Assembly (NCBI RefSeq): GCF_013003915.1 | Contig: NZ_JABAIV010000003.1 | Span: forward strand, 248,001-312,000 | Direction of reading: 5' to 3' | Length of the DNA: 64,000 nt | DNA from: Telluria aromaticivorans | GTDB taxonomy: Bacteria; Pseudomonadota; Gammaproteobacteria; Burkholderiales; Burkholderiaceae_D | Shown: positions 1-12,267 of the stretch, piece by piece | Layout: every line of letters starts with the position of its first letter | Position numbering within the stretch: the stretch's first letter is position 1 | Translations under genes and position numbers: made by a program | The notes under the pieces: generated by a model | Database searches by the model: none | What the model was told of the DNA's origin: nothing | The model's input: the letters and a program-made list of their open reading frames with translations, nothing else

Positions 1-1112
1 TTGACCAGGTTGGCCAGGTCGGCGCCCGAGAAGCCCGGGGTGCCGCGCGCCAGGATGTCGGCCTTGACGTCGGTGCCGATAGGTACTTTACGCATGTGCA
101 CGTTCAGGATCTGCTCGCGGCCGCGGATATCCGGCAGGCCCACCGTCACCTGGCGGTCGAAACGGCCCGGACGCAGCAGCGCCTTGTCGAGCACGTCGGC
201 GCGGTTGGTGGCGGCGATGACGATCACGCCGGACGAGGCTTCGAAGCCGTCCATCTCGACCAGCAGCTGGTTCAGCGTCTGTTCGCGTTCGTCGTTACCG
301 CCGCCCATGCCGGCGCCACGGTGGCGGCCGACGGCGTCGATCTCGTCGATGAAAATGATGCAAGGCGAATGCTTCTTGGCGTTCTCGAACATGTCACGGA
401 CACGGGATGCACCCACGCCGACGAACATCTCGACGAAGTCGGAACCCGAGATCGAGAAGAACGGCACCTTGGCTTCGCCGGCGATGGCGCGCGCCAGCAG
501 GGTTTTACCCGTGCCCGGAGGACCGACCATCAGCACGCCACGCGGGATACGACCGCCCAGTTTCTGGAACTTGGTCGGGTCTTTCAGGAAGTCGACGATC
601 TCGCTGACTTCTTCTTTCGCTTCGTCGCAACCGGCGACGTCGGCGAAGGTGACGGTGTTATTGGTTTCATCGAGCATGCGCGCCTTCGATTTGCCGAAGG
701 AGAAAGCGCCGCCCTTGCCGCCGCCCTGCATCTGGCGCATGAAGAACACCCACACGCCGATCAGCAGCAGCATCGGGAACCACGAGATGAAGACCTGCTG
801 CAGGAACGATGGTTCTTCTGGCGGCTTGACGTCGAAGCGCACGCCGTTTTCGCGCAGGTCGCCGATCAGGCCCTTGTCGAGGATGGTGGCGGTGGCGCGT
901 ACCTTGCTGTCGTCCTGGCGGGTCGCGGTGATATTCGACCCTTCGATGACCACGTCCTTGATACGACGGGCCTTCACATCGTCAAGCAGTTCGGAATAAG
1001 CAATGGTCTTGCTCCCGCCTGCGACGCTGTGGTTGTCGAACTGCTTGAACAGCATGAACAACAGCAGTGCAACGACCACCCAGATGGCGGATTTGGAAAA
1101 CATATTATTCAC
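1..1112 (-). CDS. ftsH: ATP-dependent zinc metalloprotease FtsH, N-terminal part (gene runs off the left edge)
   Basis: FtsH is the inner-membrane AAA+ protease that degrades misfolded membrane proteins and short-lived cytosolic regulators. About 370 codons are present. Two membrane segments are visible, near residues 7-22 and 103-125, enclosing a small periplasmic domain. Walker A (GPPGTGKT) is at residues 197-204, Walker B (IIFIDEID) near 255, and the second region of homology with arginine fingers (RPGRFDRQ) near 315. The HEXXH protease domain lies beyond the window. A GTG start at 1112 is chosen because GGAGGAG sits 5 nt upstream; the ATG at 1103 is too far from it. The gene follows rlmE on the same strand, the classical ftsJ-ftsH arrangement. 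Confidence 0.96.
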   Translation of the reverse strand, partial: MNNMFSKSAIWVVVALLLFMLFKQFDNHSVAGGSKTIAYSELLDDVKARRIKDVVIEGSNITATRQDDSKVRATATILDKGLIGDLRENGVRFDVKPPEEPSFLQQVFISWFPMLLLIGVWVFFMRQMQGGGKGGAFSFGKSKARMLDETNNTVTFADVAGCDEAKEEVSEIVDFLKDPTKFQKLGGRIPRGVLMVGPPGTGKTLLARAIAGEAKVPFFSISGSDFVEMFVGVGASRVRDMFENAKKHSPCIIFIDEIDAVGRHRGAGMGGGNDEREQTLNQLLVEMDGFEASSGVIVIAATNRADVLDKALLRPGRFDRQVTVGLPDIRGREQILNVHMRKVPIGTDVKADILARGTPGFSGADLANLV

Positions 1113-1273
1113 GAAAACTCCTCCGATGCGCTTGCATCTCTACCGATATCAGTATCGCGATTTTAACCGCAATAAGCCGACGCTGCCACGCAACGTACGG
1201 CACTAGTGCCAAAATGCCATATTTGCATGCTCAGCAAGCAGCGCGAACCTTCGCGATGCCGGCCTTACGCGGC

Positions 1274-1303
1274 AAATGTGCGGTTGCCCCGCCGAATATC
1301 AAG
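1274..1303 (-). promoter_or_regulatory. Possible sigma-32 (heat-shock) promoter upstream of ftsH
   Basis: On the minus strand CTTGATA (1297-1303) is followed after 15 nt by GCACATTT (1274-1281). These resemble the heat-shock sigma factor consensus CTTGAAA and CCCCATNT. The site lies in the 218-bp rlmE-ftsH gap, about 160 bp before the ftsH start. The ftsJ-ftsH operon is heat-shock controlled in E. coli; the match here is imperfect and made by eye. Confidence 0.35.
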
Positions 1304-1330
1304 GGCTAAAACGGCGTCATGCGTTGCTTT

Positions 1331-1978
1331 TTACGCAGCAGGATTCTTCAGGCCACGCCCAAGCAGGAAAATTTCGGACGACTTGTCGCGGCTGGCCTTG
1401 GGTTTGACCTGCTTGACCGTCTTGAATTCCTGCTTGAATTTCTCCAGTATCTGGGTAAATCCCATGTCTTTGAAGCTTTTCACCAGCAATCCGCCGGTCG
1501 GTTTCAAGTGATGTTGAGAAAACTCAATAGCAAGGTCAATCAAGTGTTCCATCCGCGCAGCATCGGCGGTCGGAATGCCGGATAGGTTGGGCGCCATGTC
1601 CGACAGCACGAGGTCGACCTGGCGCCCGTGCAGCACGACGGCGAGCTGGTCCAGCACTTCTTCCTCGCGAAAGTCGCCCTGGATGAACATCACGTCGGCA
1701 ATCGGCTCCATCGGCAGCATGTCGAGCCCGATGATGGTGCCGTGGATACCGCCGCCATCCTTGCCCGCCAGCTTGCGCCGGGTGTACTGCGCCCAGCTGC
1801 CCGGCGTGCAGCCGAGGTCGACAATGACCTGGCCCGGCTTGATCAGCTTTTCGCTTTCGTCGATTTCCTTCAGCTTGAACGCCGCGCGAGCGCGGTAGCC
1901 TTCTTTCTGGGCCAGTTTGACGTACGGATCGTTAATATGGTCGTGTAACCAGTTTTTGTTTAATTTGTTCTTGGCCAT
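1331..1978 (-). CDS. rlmE: 23S rRNA (uridine-2552 2'-O)-methyltransferase RlmE
   Basis: The protein has 215 residues, the normal size for RlmE (RrmJ/FtsJ), which uses SAM to methylate the 2'-OH of U2552 in the A-loop of 23S rRNA during late 50S assembly. The SAM-binding motif VDLGCTPG is at residues 53-60. The K-D-K-E catalytic set is visible as K35, D127 (in LVLSDMAPN), K167 (in LLVKSFK) and E202 (in SSEIFLLG). It lies upstream of ftsH on the same strand and is divergent from yhbY, with 42 bp between the two starts. Confidence 0.97.
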   Translation of the reverse strand: MAKNKLNKNWLHDHINDPYVKLAQKEGYRARAAFKLKEIDESEKLIKPGQVIVDLGCTPGSWAQYTRRKLAGKDGGGIHGTIIGLDMLPMEPIADVMFIQGDFREEEVLDQLAVVLHGRQVDLVLSDMAPNLSGIPTADAARMEHLIDLAIEFSQHHLKPTGGLLVKSFKDMGFTQILEKFKQEFKTVKQVKPKASRDKSSEIFLLGRGLKNPAA

Positions 1979-2020
1979 TCGCGTAGAATACTGCTTTTAA
2001 AGGTACATCTAAATATTATT

Positions 2021-2491
2021 ATGCTTAAACTCACCCCGGCCGAGCGTAGCGCACTGCGCGCTGAAGCCCACGGACTGAATCCCGTTGTCATGATTGGCGA
2101 ATCCGGCCTGACCGAATCCGTCATGAAAGAAATTGCTGGCAGCCTCGATTCGCACGGCCTGATCAAGGTCCGCGTGTTCGGCGACGACCGCGAAGCCCGC
2201 ATCGCCATGTACGAGCAGATCTGCACCGAGCTCGAGGCCGCGCCGGTCCAGCACATTGGCAAGCTGCTGGTGGTCTACCGCCCGAAAAAGGAAGTCGTCA
2301 AGGAACGCAGCAGCAAGTCCGGCAAGGGCATGCGCGAAGTCACCATCGTCAAGGCCAGCGCCAGCGGCACCAAGAAGCCGAGCGTCACCAAGGTCATGAT
2401 CAAGGGGAACGAGCGCGTGACGGCAGGCGGCAACATCAAGCGCGCCAAACCGCGCCAGGCCAGCACCAAGAAGAATGCACTGAACAAGTGA
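2021..2491 (+). CDS. yhbY: YhbY-family (CRM domain) RNA-binding protein
   Basis: The N-terminal ~95 residues match the CRS1-YhbY (CRM) fold, which binds RNA and in E. coli associates with pre-50S particles. Recognisable blocks are LTPAERSALRAEAHGLNPVV, IGESGLTESV and HGLIKVRV. The protein is 156 residues, longer than the ~97-residue E. coli protein, because of a Lys/Arg-rich tail from about residue 90 that probably adds RNA affinity. It is divergent from rlmE, another ribosome-assembly gene, and is followed by a strong terminator. No clear Shine-Dalgarno precedes the ATG. Confidence 0.93.
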   Translation: MLKLTPAERSALRAEAHGLNPVVMIGESGLTESVMKEIAGSLDSHGLIKVRVFGDDREARIAMYEQICTELEAAPVQHIGKLLVVYRPKKEVVKERSSKSGKGMREVTIVKASASGTKKPSVTKVMIKGNERVTAGGNIKRAKPRQASTKKNALNK

Positions 2492-2508
2492 TCGCGCCGC
2501 GCAAGGCC

Positions 2509-2534
2509 AAAACCGGGGCGACCCGGTTTTTTTT
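2509..2534 (+). terminator. Rho-independent terminator of yhbY
   Basis: A perfect 9-bp stem AAAACCGGG/CCCGGTTTT (2509-2517 with 2522-2530) closes on a GCGA loop and is followed by further T residues. It begins 17 bp after the yhbY stop. Confidence 0.9.
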
Positions 2535-2560
2535 CGCCTGTCGCATGCGTTTTCGGATTT

Positions 2561-2671
2561 CGTAGGGTGGGCAGATTCTGCCCACGCGTTCAACTAGTAC
2601 ATGAACAGGATGACAGCTCCACAAAGCCTACACTGGTTGAACGCGTGGGCGAGGAACTTGCCCACCCTACC
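2561..2671. repeat. Intergenic nested palindrome, CGTAGGGTGGGC family, copy 1
   Basis: The outer arms are CGTAGGGTGGGC and GCCCACCCTACCG. Each arm also folds on itself through GTGGGC...GCCCAC and ends in a shared GCGTTCAA / TTGAACGC pair, so the whole ~110-bp unit is a nested inverted repeat. It occupies the space between the yhbY terminator and the 3' end of the convergent DUF4149 gene. Confidence 0.85.
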
Positions 2672-2673
2672 GG

Positions 2674-3147
2674 TCAACGGCTTTTCAGCACCAGAAAAGC
2701 CGCCAGCACGCTCTCGATCACGTGAAACAGCTGCGACACCCCGTGCAGGACGGCGAACTGCGTCCAGTACGGCGACGCCCTCACACCGCCCTGCCCGGCC
2801 AGCTCGCGCATCTGGGCCATGGCCGGCTGCAGGCCGACATACATCACCAGCGCGCAGGCCAGCATCGCCAGCACCAGCAGGTAGAGCGAACGGCGGCGTG
2901 CGGGATCGAGATCCCCGGCAAAGCGCACCAGCGCCAGCATCAGCGCGGCGCACCCGAACGACACCCAGGCCAAACGCGCCAGCAGGCTGGCGACGACGTC
3001 GCCCGCGACCGTGCTCGGCACCGAGGCAAAGACGGCAGGCGCCGCGATGTAACCGAGCGCCCACAGCGCACCCGCCCACAGCACCGCCACCAGCAGCCGG
3101 GCGCCCGCCAGCCGGGACGCCAGGCGTGAAGGCGCGGCTGCCCCCAT
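2674..3147 (-). CDS. DUF4149 domain-containing integral membrane protein
   Basis: A 157-residue protein with four hydrophobic segments, at about residues 16-36, 50-72, 82-104 and 132-154, matching the DUF4149 family of small inner-membrane proteins with no established function. Its ATG shares one base with the greA TGA stop, so translation is probably coupled to greA. This gene commonly follows greA in Burkholderiales. The 3' end abuts an intergenic palindromic repeat. Confidence 0.85.
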   Translation of the reverse strand: MGAAAPSRLASRLAGARLLVAVLWAGALWALGYIAAPAVFASVPSTVAGDVVASLLARLAWVSFGCAALMLALVRFAGDLDPARRRSLYLLVLAMLACALVMYVGLQPAMAQMRELAGQGGVRASPYWTQFAVLHGVSQLFHVIESVLAAFLVLKSR

Positions 3148-3626
3148 CAGATGTAGCGCACTTCCAGGATTTCGTATTCGCGCGGGCCGGACGGCGCCTG
3201 CACTTCCACCACGTCGCCGGCATACTTGCCGATCAGGGCGCGGGCGATCGGCGAGGTCACCGATACCTTGTTCAGTTTCAGGTCGGCTTCGTCGAGGCCG
3301 ACGATCTGGTAGGTGACCTTCTGGCCGTTATCCAGGTCTTCGAGGTCGACGGTCGAGGCGAAGACGACGCGGCCTTCGGCATCGAGCGTGGTCGGATCGA
3401 TGATCTGCGCGGCGCTCAGCTTGCTTTCCAGTTCGGCGATGCGGCCTTCCACGAAGGCCTGGCGCTCTTTCGCGGCATCGTATTCGGCGTTTTCCGACAG
3501 GTCGCCATGCGAGCGCGCTTCGGCGATCGCGTCGATCACGATACGGCGCTCCTTGGTCTTGAGCTGGTGCAGCTCTTCCTTCAGGAGTTGGGCGCCGTAT
3601 TTGGTCAATGGGACGGTATTGTTCAT
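3147..3626 (-). CDS. greA: Transcription elongation factor GreA
   Basis: A 159-residue GreA. It enters the RNA polymerase secondary channel and stimulates cleavage of backtracked RNA. The N-terminal coiled coil (about residues 8-75) carries the acidic tip D42/E45 in GDLSENAEYDAAKE, and the C-terminal FKBP-like domain includes VTSPIARALIGKYAGD. Full length, with no anomalies. It lies downstream of carB on the same strand, separated from it by a 127-bp gap holding a large hairpin. Confidence 0.97.
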   Translation of the reverse strand: MNNTVPLTKYGAQLLKEELHQLKTKERRIVIDAIAEARSHGDLSENAEYDAAKERQAFVEGRIAELESKLSAAQIIDPTTLDAEGRVVFASTVDLEDLDNGQKVTYQIVGLDEADLKLNKVSVTSPIARALIGKYAGDVVEVQAPSGPREYEILEVRYI

Positions 3627-3664
3627 GTCTGTCTATGGTGTTCGTTTGTCGACGTACCAAGTGA

Positions 3665-3710
3665 AAACCACAGAGTACGCGCGCCCTAGGGCGCACGAGC
3701 TCTGTGGTTT
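3665..3710 (-). terminator. Long hairpin between carB and greA
   Basis: A perfect 11-bp stem AAACCACAGAG (3665-3675) and CTCTGTGGTTT (3700-3710) encloses a second palindrome, GCGCCCTAGGGCGC (3681-3694). The T-run on the minus strand is short (TTTTC), so it may act as a partial terminator or an RNA-processing site between carB and greA. Confidence 0.6.
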
Positions 3711-3753
3711 GACGGGGTACTGCTTCCAGCTTACTGCATTGCTGCTTTCACGC

Positions 3754-6984
<3,231 letters not shown>

Positions 6985-6985
6985 G

Positions 6986-8149
6986 TTATTTTTTCTCCGC
7001 AGCTTGCATCAGGGCGATGAAGCGGTCAAACAGGTAGGCGACGTCGGTCGGGCCGGGCGAGGCTTCCGGGTGGCCCTGGAAGCAGAAGGCCGGCTTGTCG
7101 GTGCGCTCGAAGCCCTGCAGCGAACCGTCGAACAGCGACACGTGGGTGACGCGGCAGTTGGACGGCAGCGTGTCCGGATCGACCGCGAAACCGTGGTTCT
7201 GCGACGTGATCAAGACCTTCTTCGAATCCAGGTCCTGCACCGGGTGGTTGGCGCCGTGGTGGCCGAACTTCATCTTCATCGTCTTGGCGCCGGAAGCCAG
7301 CGCCATGATCTGGTGGCCGAGGCAGATGCCGAAGGTCGGGATGCCCTTCTCGATCAGCTCCGCGCTGGCCTTGATCGCGTAATCGCAGGGTTCGGGATCG
7401 CCCGGGCCGTTGGCCAGGAAGATGCCGTCCGGGTTCAGCGCCAGCGCATCGGCCGCGGTCGATTCGGCCGGGAGCACGGTCACTTTGCAGCCGCGCTCGG
7501 CGAGCATGCGCAGGATGTTGCGCTTGACGCCGTAATCAAAAGCGACCACGTGGTATCGCGGGTTCTCCTGCTTGCCGAAGCCCTCGCCCAGCTTCCACTC
7601 GGTTTCGGTGAACACATACGATTCCTTCACCGACACGACCTTGGCCAGGTCCATACCCGACAGGCCAGGGAAGGAGCGTGCCAGTTCCAGCGCCTGCGCT
7701 TCCGATGGCTGGTTGCCTTGCGTACCGGTGAGGATGGCGCCGCCCTGGGCGCCCTTCTCGCGCAGGATACGGGTCAGCTTGCGGGTATCGATGCCGGCGA
7801 TGGCGACCACGTTCTCGAGCTTCAGGTAGTCCGCCAGCGACATGGTGGAACGGAAATTCGATGCCAGCAGCGGCAGGTCACGGATGATCAGGCCGGCGGC
7901 GTGAACCTTTGAGGCCTCGACGTCCGACGGGTTGACGCCGTAGTTGCCGATGTGCGGGTAGGTCAGGGTGACGATCTGACGCGAATAGCTGGGGTCGGTG
8001 AGGATTTCCTGGTAGCCGGTGATTGCAGTGTTAAACACCACTTCGCCGGTCGTATGGCCGGCAGCGCCAATGGAATGTCCTCTGAAAATCGTTCCGTCTG
8101 CGAGGGCCAGGATGGCCGGGACGGCTGGGCCAGAAAAAAATGGCGGCAA
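6986..8149 (-). CDS. carA: Carbamoyl-phosphate synthase small (glutaminase) subunit CarA
   Basis: A 387-residue class I glutamine amidotransferase subunit that supplies ammonia to CarB. The N-terminal CPSase_sm domain is followed by the glutaminase domain with nucleophile C276 in FGICLGHQ and the H360/E362 pair in [10 protein letters not shown]. The start is a TTG at 8149: GGGAG lies 6 nt upstream and the encoded N-terminus ([18 protein letters not shown]) fits the family. There is no usable ATG close by. A likely sigma-70 promoter is about 155 bp upstream. Confidence 0.97.
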   Translation of the reverse strand: MPPFFSGPAVPAILALADGTIFRGHSIGAAGHTTGEVVFNTAITGYQEILTDPSYSRQIVTLTYPHIGNYGVNPSDVEASKVHAAGLIIRDLPLLASNFRSTMSLADYLKLENVVAIAGIDTRKLTRILREKGAQGGAILTGTQGNQPSEAQALELARSFPGLSGMDLAKVVSVKESYVFTETEWKLGEGFGKQENPRYHVVAFDYGVKRNILRMLAERGCKVTVLPAESTAADALALNPDGIFLANGPGDPEPCDYAIKASAELIEKGIPTFGICLGHQIMALASGAKTMKMKFGHHGANHPVQDLDSKKVLITSQNHGFAVDPDTLPSNCRVTHVSLFDGSLQGFERTDKPAFCFQGHPEASPGPTDVAYLFDRFIALMQAAEKK

Positions 8150-8302
8150 GGGTAACTCCCAATAAAGTTACCGTAGCTGCGCCACGTCAGACCGACATCC
8201 AAAGTGCCCGGGCGGACTATGCGTGCCGGGAAATGGATATCAAGTTGAATGAGGGATGATGGGTAGGCGCTACGGCTGATGTGTGAATGGCTAAACTTCC
8301 AA

Positions 8303-8332
8303 ATTATAGCGCGAAAGCGCCCTATTCGGCAA
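8303..8332 (-). promoter_or_regulatory. Likely sigma-70 promoter of carAB
   Basis: On the minus strand a perfect -10 TATAAT (8303-8308) is preceded after 18 bp by TTGCCG (8327-8332), 4 of 6 to the -35 consensus. It implies a leader of about 150 nt before the TTG start of carA. The remaining 8333-8463 holds nothing else recognised. Confidence 0.55.
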
Positions 8333-8463
8333 TGCAGCAATTCTATAGAAGTGCCGCTATTTTTGCCGGGACAGGTGGGGAAGTCGGCGCGGAAACACTG
8401 GGTGCGGGTGGCAGGCTATTGAGAAAAGGCGCTGCGCGGGTATGACAGTCGAATAGTGAGAAT

Positions 8464-8574
8464 CGTAGGGTGGGCAAGTTTCTTGCCCACGCGTTCAATC
8501 AGTGTCTGAATAAAGTCGCCGTTCTACGGAGGGAAGACAAGTTGAACGCGTGGGCAGAATCTGCCCACCCTACG
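8464..8574. repeat. Intergenic nested palindrome, CGTAGGGTGGGC family, copy 2
   Basis: Left arm CGTAGGGTGGGC..GCCCACGCGTTCAA, right arm TTGAACGCGTGGGC..GCCCACCCTACG. It has the same ~110-bp architecture as the copies at 2561 and 22371; the inner spacer is unrelated. It lies between the carA promoter and the 3' end of the HbpS-like gene. Confidence 0.85.
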
Positions 8575-8645
8575 GGTCTCCAGCGGCTCTCAAGTGGCCG
8601 GCCTTCGCCACGCGGGCGCCTGCATGCCCGCAGCGCCAGCTCAGC

Positions 8646-9056
8646 TCAGCCGTCGGTCAGGGCGGCGATACCGGCCTTGGCGACCTGCGCATCCTCGGTC
8701 GACTTGACTCCGGAGACGCCGACGGCGCCGATGACGTGGCCGTCGACGATGACCGGCACGCCGCCTTCGAGCATGCCTTCGATTTCAGGCGCCGACAGGA
8801 AGGAGGTACGGCCGTTATTGATCAGGTCTTCATAGATCTTCGATTCGCGGCGGCCCAGCGCGGCCGTTTTCGCCTTGGCCGGCGCGATATGCGACGAAAT
8901 CGGCGCCGCGCCATCGAGGCGCTGGAACCAGAGCTGGTGGCCGCCGTCGTCGACGATGGCGATCGACACCGCCCAGTTGTTGCGCACGGCTTCGCTTTCC
9001 GCGGCTGCGGCGATTTTCTTGACGTCGCCGAGGGTGAGGTAAGGCTTCGATTGCAT
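8646..9056 (-). CDS. HbpS/GlcG-family (DUF336) protein
   Basis: About 136 residues matching the GlcG/HbpS family, small alpha/beta proteins some of which bind haem; others have no assigned substrate. Recognisable blocks are LTLGDVKKIAAAAESEA, VSIAIVDDGGH and the Gly-rich GGVPVIVDGHVIGAVGVSG. The ATG at 9056 is used because GGGA lies 6 nt upstream. The frame stays open to an ATG at 9068 and a TTG at 9089. It starts 43 bp after the stop of the patatin-like gene on the same strand, so they may be cotranscribed. Confidence 0.8.
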   Translation of the reverse strand: MQSKPYLTLGDVKKIAAAAESEAVRNNWAVSIAIVDDGGHQLWFQRLDGAAPISSHIAPAKAKTAALGRRESKIYEDLINNGRTSFLSAPEIEGMLEGGVPVIVDGHVIGAVGVSGVKSTEDAQVAKAGIAALTDG

Positions 9057-9099
9057 GTCGGTTCCCATGGGTGTCTGCGCAGGTTTCAATTCAAGCGCG

Positions 9100-10017
9100 T
9101 TAATGAGCTTGCTGCTTGGCCTTGAGCTTGGCCTTAATCTGCGGCATCACGCTTGCCGCCGCCTGCTCGCCGGCCAGGATTGCCAGGTTGCGGCTGCCGA
9201 AGTCGCTGCTGCCCATGTTGCCGAGCGCCGGCGTGATGACGATGTCGGCTTCCTTCAGCTCGAAATAGTTCAGGCGCTGGCCCATGATGCTGAAAGTCTG
9301 CATCAGTACGTCAAGCGAGCTGGCGGTGGCCGCGCCTTCGGTCGCGCTGGAAATGTTCACGGCAATGATGAAATCAGCGCCCATGTCCTTGACGAACTTG
9401 ACCGGCACCGGCGCCACCAGGCCGCCATCGACATAGGAGTTGGCGCCGATCTTCACCGGCTGGAACACGCTGGGGACTGCCGACGAGGCGCGCACGGCCA
9501 TGCCGGTATTGCCCTTGTTGAACAGGATTGGCTGGCCGGTGCGCAGGTCGGTGGCCACCGCGCCGAAGCGGATCTTCAGGCGCTCCATCGGCACGTTGTT
9601 GACGGCCTTGTTGACATAGCTCTGCAAGGCCTCGCCTTTCAGCACGCCGGTCGACTTGCCGAACAGCGGCAAGGCCCAGTCGGAAATGGTGGCCTCGTCC
9701 ATGGCCATGGCCGTCTTCTGCAGCGCAAAGCCGTTCAGGCCGGATGCGTACAGCGAGCCGACCACCGAGCCGGCGCTGGTGCCCACGATGATCTCGGGCA
9801 CGATGCCCTGGGCTTCCAGTGCCTTGATGACGCCGATATGGGCAAAACCACGCGCGGCGCCGCCGCCCAGGGCCAGGCCGATGCGGACCTTGCGCGGCGG
9901 TGAAGGCGGCGTCGCCTGCTGGGCAACCGGAGTGACGGGAGGCGGAGTCGGGGTGCTGCCGCAAGCGCTCAAGAGCAGCGCGGCGCAGGCGATCAGGGAC
10001 AGACGGCGAGAGAACAT
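9100..10017 (-). CDS. Patatin-like phospholipase family lipoprotein
   Basis: A 305-residue protein. It begins MFSRRLSLIACAALLLSACGS, a lipoprotein signal with the acylated cysteine at C19, so it is probably membrane-anchored. The patatin fold shows the Gly-rich oxyanion loop GGGAARGFAH (about 51-60), the nucleophile S81 in GTSAGS and the catalytic D197 in VDGG. This resembles the RssA/NTE-like bacterial phospholipases. The open frame extends 41 codons upstream, but the lipoprotein signal fixes the start at 10017. The substrate is not predictable from sequence. Confidence 0.88.
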   Translation of the reverse strand: MFSRRLSLIACAALLLSACGSTPTPPPVTPVAQQATPPSPPRKVRIGLALGGGAARGFAHIGVIKALEAQGIVPEIIVGTSAGSVVGSLYASGLNGFALQKTAMAMDEATISDWALPLFGKSTGVLKGEALQSYVNKAVNNVPMERLKIRFGAVATDLRTGQPILFNKGNTGMAVRASSAVPSVFQPVKIGANSYVDGGLVAPVPVKFVKDMGADFIIAVNISSATEGAATASSLDVLMQTFSIMGQRLNYFELKEADIVITPALGNMGSSDFGSRNLAILAGEQAAASVMPQIKAKLKAKQQAH

Positions 10018-10244
10018 AGACGGTGAGAAAGAGAGCGAGGCACGATTGTACCCCGACTGCCGGGCGAACCGTTCAGTGCGGCTAAACCGGCGCGCTGGCT
10101 CATACTTTCGTGTTGAGAGAAACAACACGCGGCCTTGCAATCACAAACGCGCCCTGGCTACACAATGCGGTCTTGCGCCAGCGCTGATTGCGCCGAGGAA
10201 TTTATCGCTAGCATTGCTCTTCGATACGAGATTCGGAGGCGGCC

Positions 10245-10547
10245 ATGGCCAACACCCGTACTGCAGTCAATTCACTTCCTGTCGCCCTAGCGCTGATCAG
10301 TGCCGCACACCGAACCGCCGTCCTGGCCCATCCACAATGGATCGACATGGCGCGCGACCCTGACCCTGCCCGCCAGCTGGCCTGGATGGTCGAACAAGGC
10401 CTGCTCACTTATGACGAGCTCGACGATTTGCAGACCTTTGACCCCGAGTCGTCCGAGCAAGACCGGATCGTCGAGGAAGCGTACGCAATGCTTGGGCAGT
10501 ACAACGCGCTGGCAAACTGCGGGCTGCTCCACCATCTTTGCCCATGA
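10245..10547 (+). CDS. Small hypothetical protein
   Basis: A 100-residue protein not assigned to a family. GGAGG lies 5 nt before the ATG, a strong reason to believe it is translated. The sequence is soluble and acidic in the middle (about residues 50-75: LLTYDELDDLQTFDPESSEQD) with no signal peptide or membrane segment. It is divergent from the patatin-like gene and followed by the GGGGTCAGAGTCGAATT repeat cluster. Confidence 0.6.
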   Translation: MANTRTAVNSLPVALALISAAHRTAVLAHPQWIDMARDPDPARQLAWMVEQGLLTYDELDDLQTFDPESSEQDRIVEEAYAMLGQYNALANCGLLHHLCP

Positions 10548-10605
10548 ATGCCGCTCAGCGGCCCGAGTGAGCTTGAACGTCCACCCGCCGATCACAAGAA
10601 AAAAT

Positions 10606-10954
10606 GGGGTCAGAGTCGAATAAACCGGAAGATTTCATGAATGCACAATTTTTAATTAGGGTCAGAGTCGAATTGTTGAGCAACTTTCAAAAATTTCCTG
10701 CAATTCGACTCTGACCCCAATTAATTTACGGCGTTTTCCATGCCCTCTTGGAAGAGAAACGGTCTCTGAGCACTTGATCTGTTCTGAGAAGCAAACTTCG
10801 GCCAGAATTCGAAGCCCTCAAGAAAATATTTCCTACAATTTGACTCTGACCCTAATTAAGTTGCAACACCAGTGCGGTAAAGGTAATGAGGGTCAGAGTC
10901 GAATTATTCGGAAATTTAACAATCTTTCCGATTAATTCGACTCTGACCCCAATT
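10606..10954. repeat. Cluster of six GGGGTCAGAGTCGAATT elements (REP-like)
   Basis: Six copies of an ~18-bp motif occur in 350 bp: forward at 10606, 10658 and 10890, reverse at 10703, 10838 and 10935. The 10653-10724 pair and the 10889-10954 pair form long inverted repeats (about 20-bp arms, 20-25 nt loops). This is typical of REP/BIME-like elements in Oxalobacteraceae. No transposase gene lies next to them. They fill the 418-bp gap between the hypothetical at 10245 and the 3' end of phoR; otherwise nothing is seen there. Confidence 0.8.
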
Positions 10955-10965
10955 GTCTTGGTGCG

Positions 10966-12267
10966 TCAGCCCGGCAGGGACGTATTCGGCAACACCGCCG
11001 TAAAACTACTCCCCTGCCCCGGCACCGAACTGATCACCAAGCGCCCGCCGTGGCGCAGCAGCACGTGCTTGACGATCGCCAGCCCGAGTCCCGTGCCCTG
11101 GGTCTCGCGCGAGCGGCTCTTGTCGACGCGGTAGAAGCGTTCGGTCAGGCGCGAAATGTGGATCGGTTCGATGCCGATCCCGCAATCCATCACCGAGAAA
11201 CGCAGGTCGTCCGCACCGCGGGTCCATTTCAGGCGGATGGTGCCGCCCTGCGGCGAGTAGCGCACTGCATTCGAGGCCAGGTTGGCGAAAGCGCTGCGCA
11301 GCTCTTCGGCACTGCCCATCACGTCCGGGCCGTCGACCTCGACGTCGATCGTGTGGCGCCCGCCCGACAGGGCATTCGCTTCTGCCGCCACCGATTGCAC
11401 CAGCGCCCGCACGTCGACCCGCTCGCGCTTGAGCGGGAACTCGTCCGACTCCAGGCGCGACAGGGTCAGCATGTCGCCGATCAGGCGCTGCATGCGCTGC
11501 GCCTGTTCCGTCATCAGGGCCAGGTGGGCGGTGCGGGTCGCGACGTCCAGGCCCGGGTCGGACATGGCGATTTCGAGGAAACCGACGATCACGGTCAGCG
11601 GCGTGCGCAGTTCGTGCGAGGCGTTGGCGATGAAATCGCGCCGCATCGCTTCGATCCGTTCCGTATCGGTGGCGTCGTGCGTGACCAGGATCTGGCGCCG
11701 GTTCTCGAACGGGATGATGCGGCATTCCAGCTTGCGGCCACGGAAGGACAGCGTCAGCGGCGTCTCATAGCGCCCCAGGATCACGTAGTCGATGAATTCG
11801 GGATGGCGCACCAGGTTGGTCACGCGCAGGCCCTTGTCGCGCGCCAGACTCAGACCCAGGTGGCGCTCGGCCGCTTCGTTGCACCATTCGAGGAACAGCA
11901 CGTCGTCCATGATGGCCACGCCTTCCGGCAGCATCTGCATGGCCTGGCGGAAGCGCGCCAGCCATTCGGCCATCTCGGCCTGGTGGCGCTCGTCCTCGCG
12001 GCGCAGGCGGTACAGGCGCGCGAACACGTCGGTCCAGGCGCCCCACCCGTCCGGCAGGCGGCTGCTGTGCGGGTTGTTCAGCCATTCGCCCAGCTCGTGC
12101 AGGTAGCGCAGCTGGACGAACAGCGCGATGATCACCGCCGCCAGCGCGAACACCAGCGCCTCGACCACGCCGGACATCCACCAGACCACCAGCGCCGCCA
12201 CGAACACCAGGCACAGGCGCAGCAGCGCCGGCACCCAGAACAGTACCTTCGGATTCATCGAGCCCAT
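10966..12267 (-). CDS. phoR: Phosphate regulon sensor histidine kinase PhoR
   Basis: A 433-residue sensor kinase. Two N-terminal membrane segments (about residues 9-31 and 35-53; DUF3329-type) precede a PAS domain (about 105-200), HisKA with the phosphoacceptor H218 in ANASHELRTPL, and HATPase_c with N, G1 and G2 motifs near the C-terminus (GTGLGLAIVKHV). It lacks a large periplasmic sensor, as expected for PhoR, which reads the PstSCAB-PhoU state. The ATG directly abuts the phoB TAA; an in-frame ATG three codons on (MNPKV) is an alternative. Confidence 0.95.
   Translation of the reverse strand: MGSMNPKVLFWVPALLRLCLVFVAALVVWWMSGVVEALVFALAAVIIALFVQLRYLHELGEWLNNPHSSRLPDGWGAWTDVFARLYRLRREDERHQAEMAEWLARFRQAMQMLPEGVAIMDDVLFLEWCNEAAERHLGLSLARDKGLRVTNLVRHPEFIDYVILGRYETPLTLSFRGRKLECRIIPFENRRQILVTHDATDTERIEAMRRDFIANASHELRTPLTVIVGFLEIAMSDPGLDVATRTAHLALMTEQAQRMQRLIGDMLTLSRLESDEFPLKRERVDVRALVQSVAAEANALSGGRHTIDVEVDGPDVMGSAEELRSAFANLASNAVRYSPQGGTIRLKWTRGADDLRFSVMDCGIGIEPIHISRLTERFYRVDKSRSRETQGTGLGLAIVKHVLLRHGGRLVISSVPGQGSSFTAVLPNTSLPG

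Noticed and set aside
10606..10954. CRISPR array
   Set aside because: The repeats alternate in orientation, spacing is irregular and no cas genes are present; they are REP-like elements.
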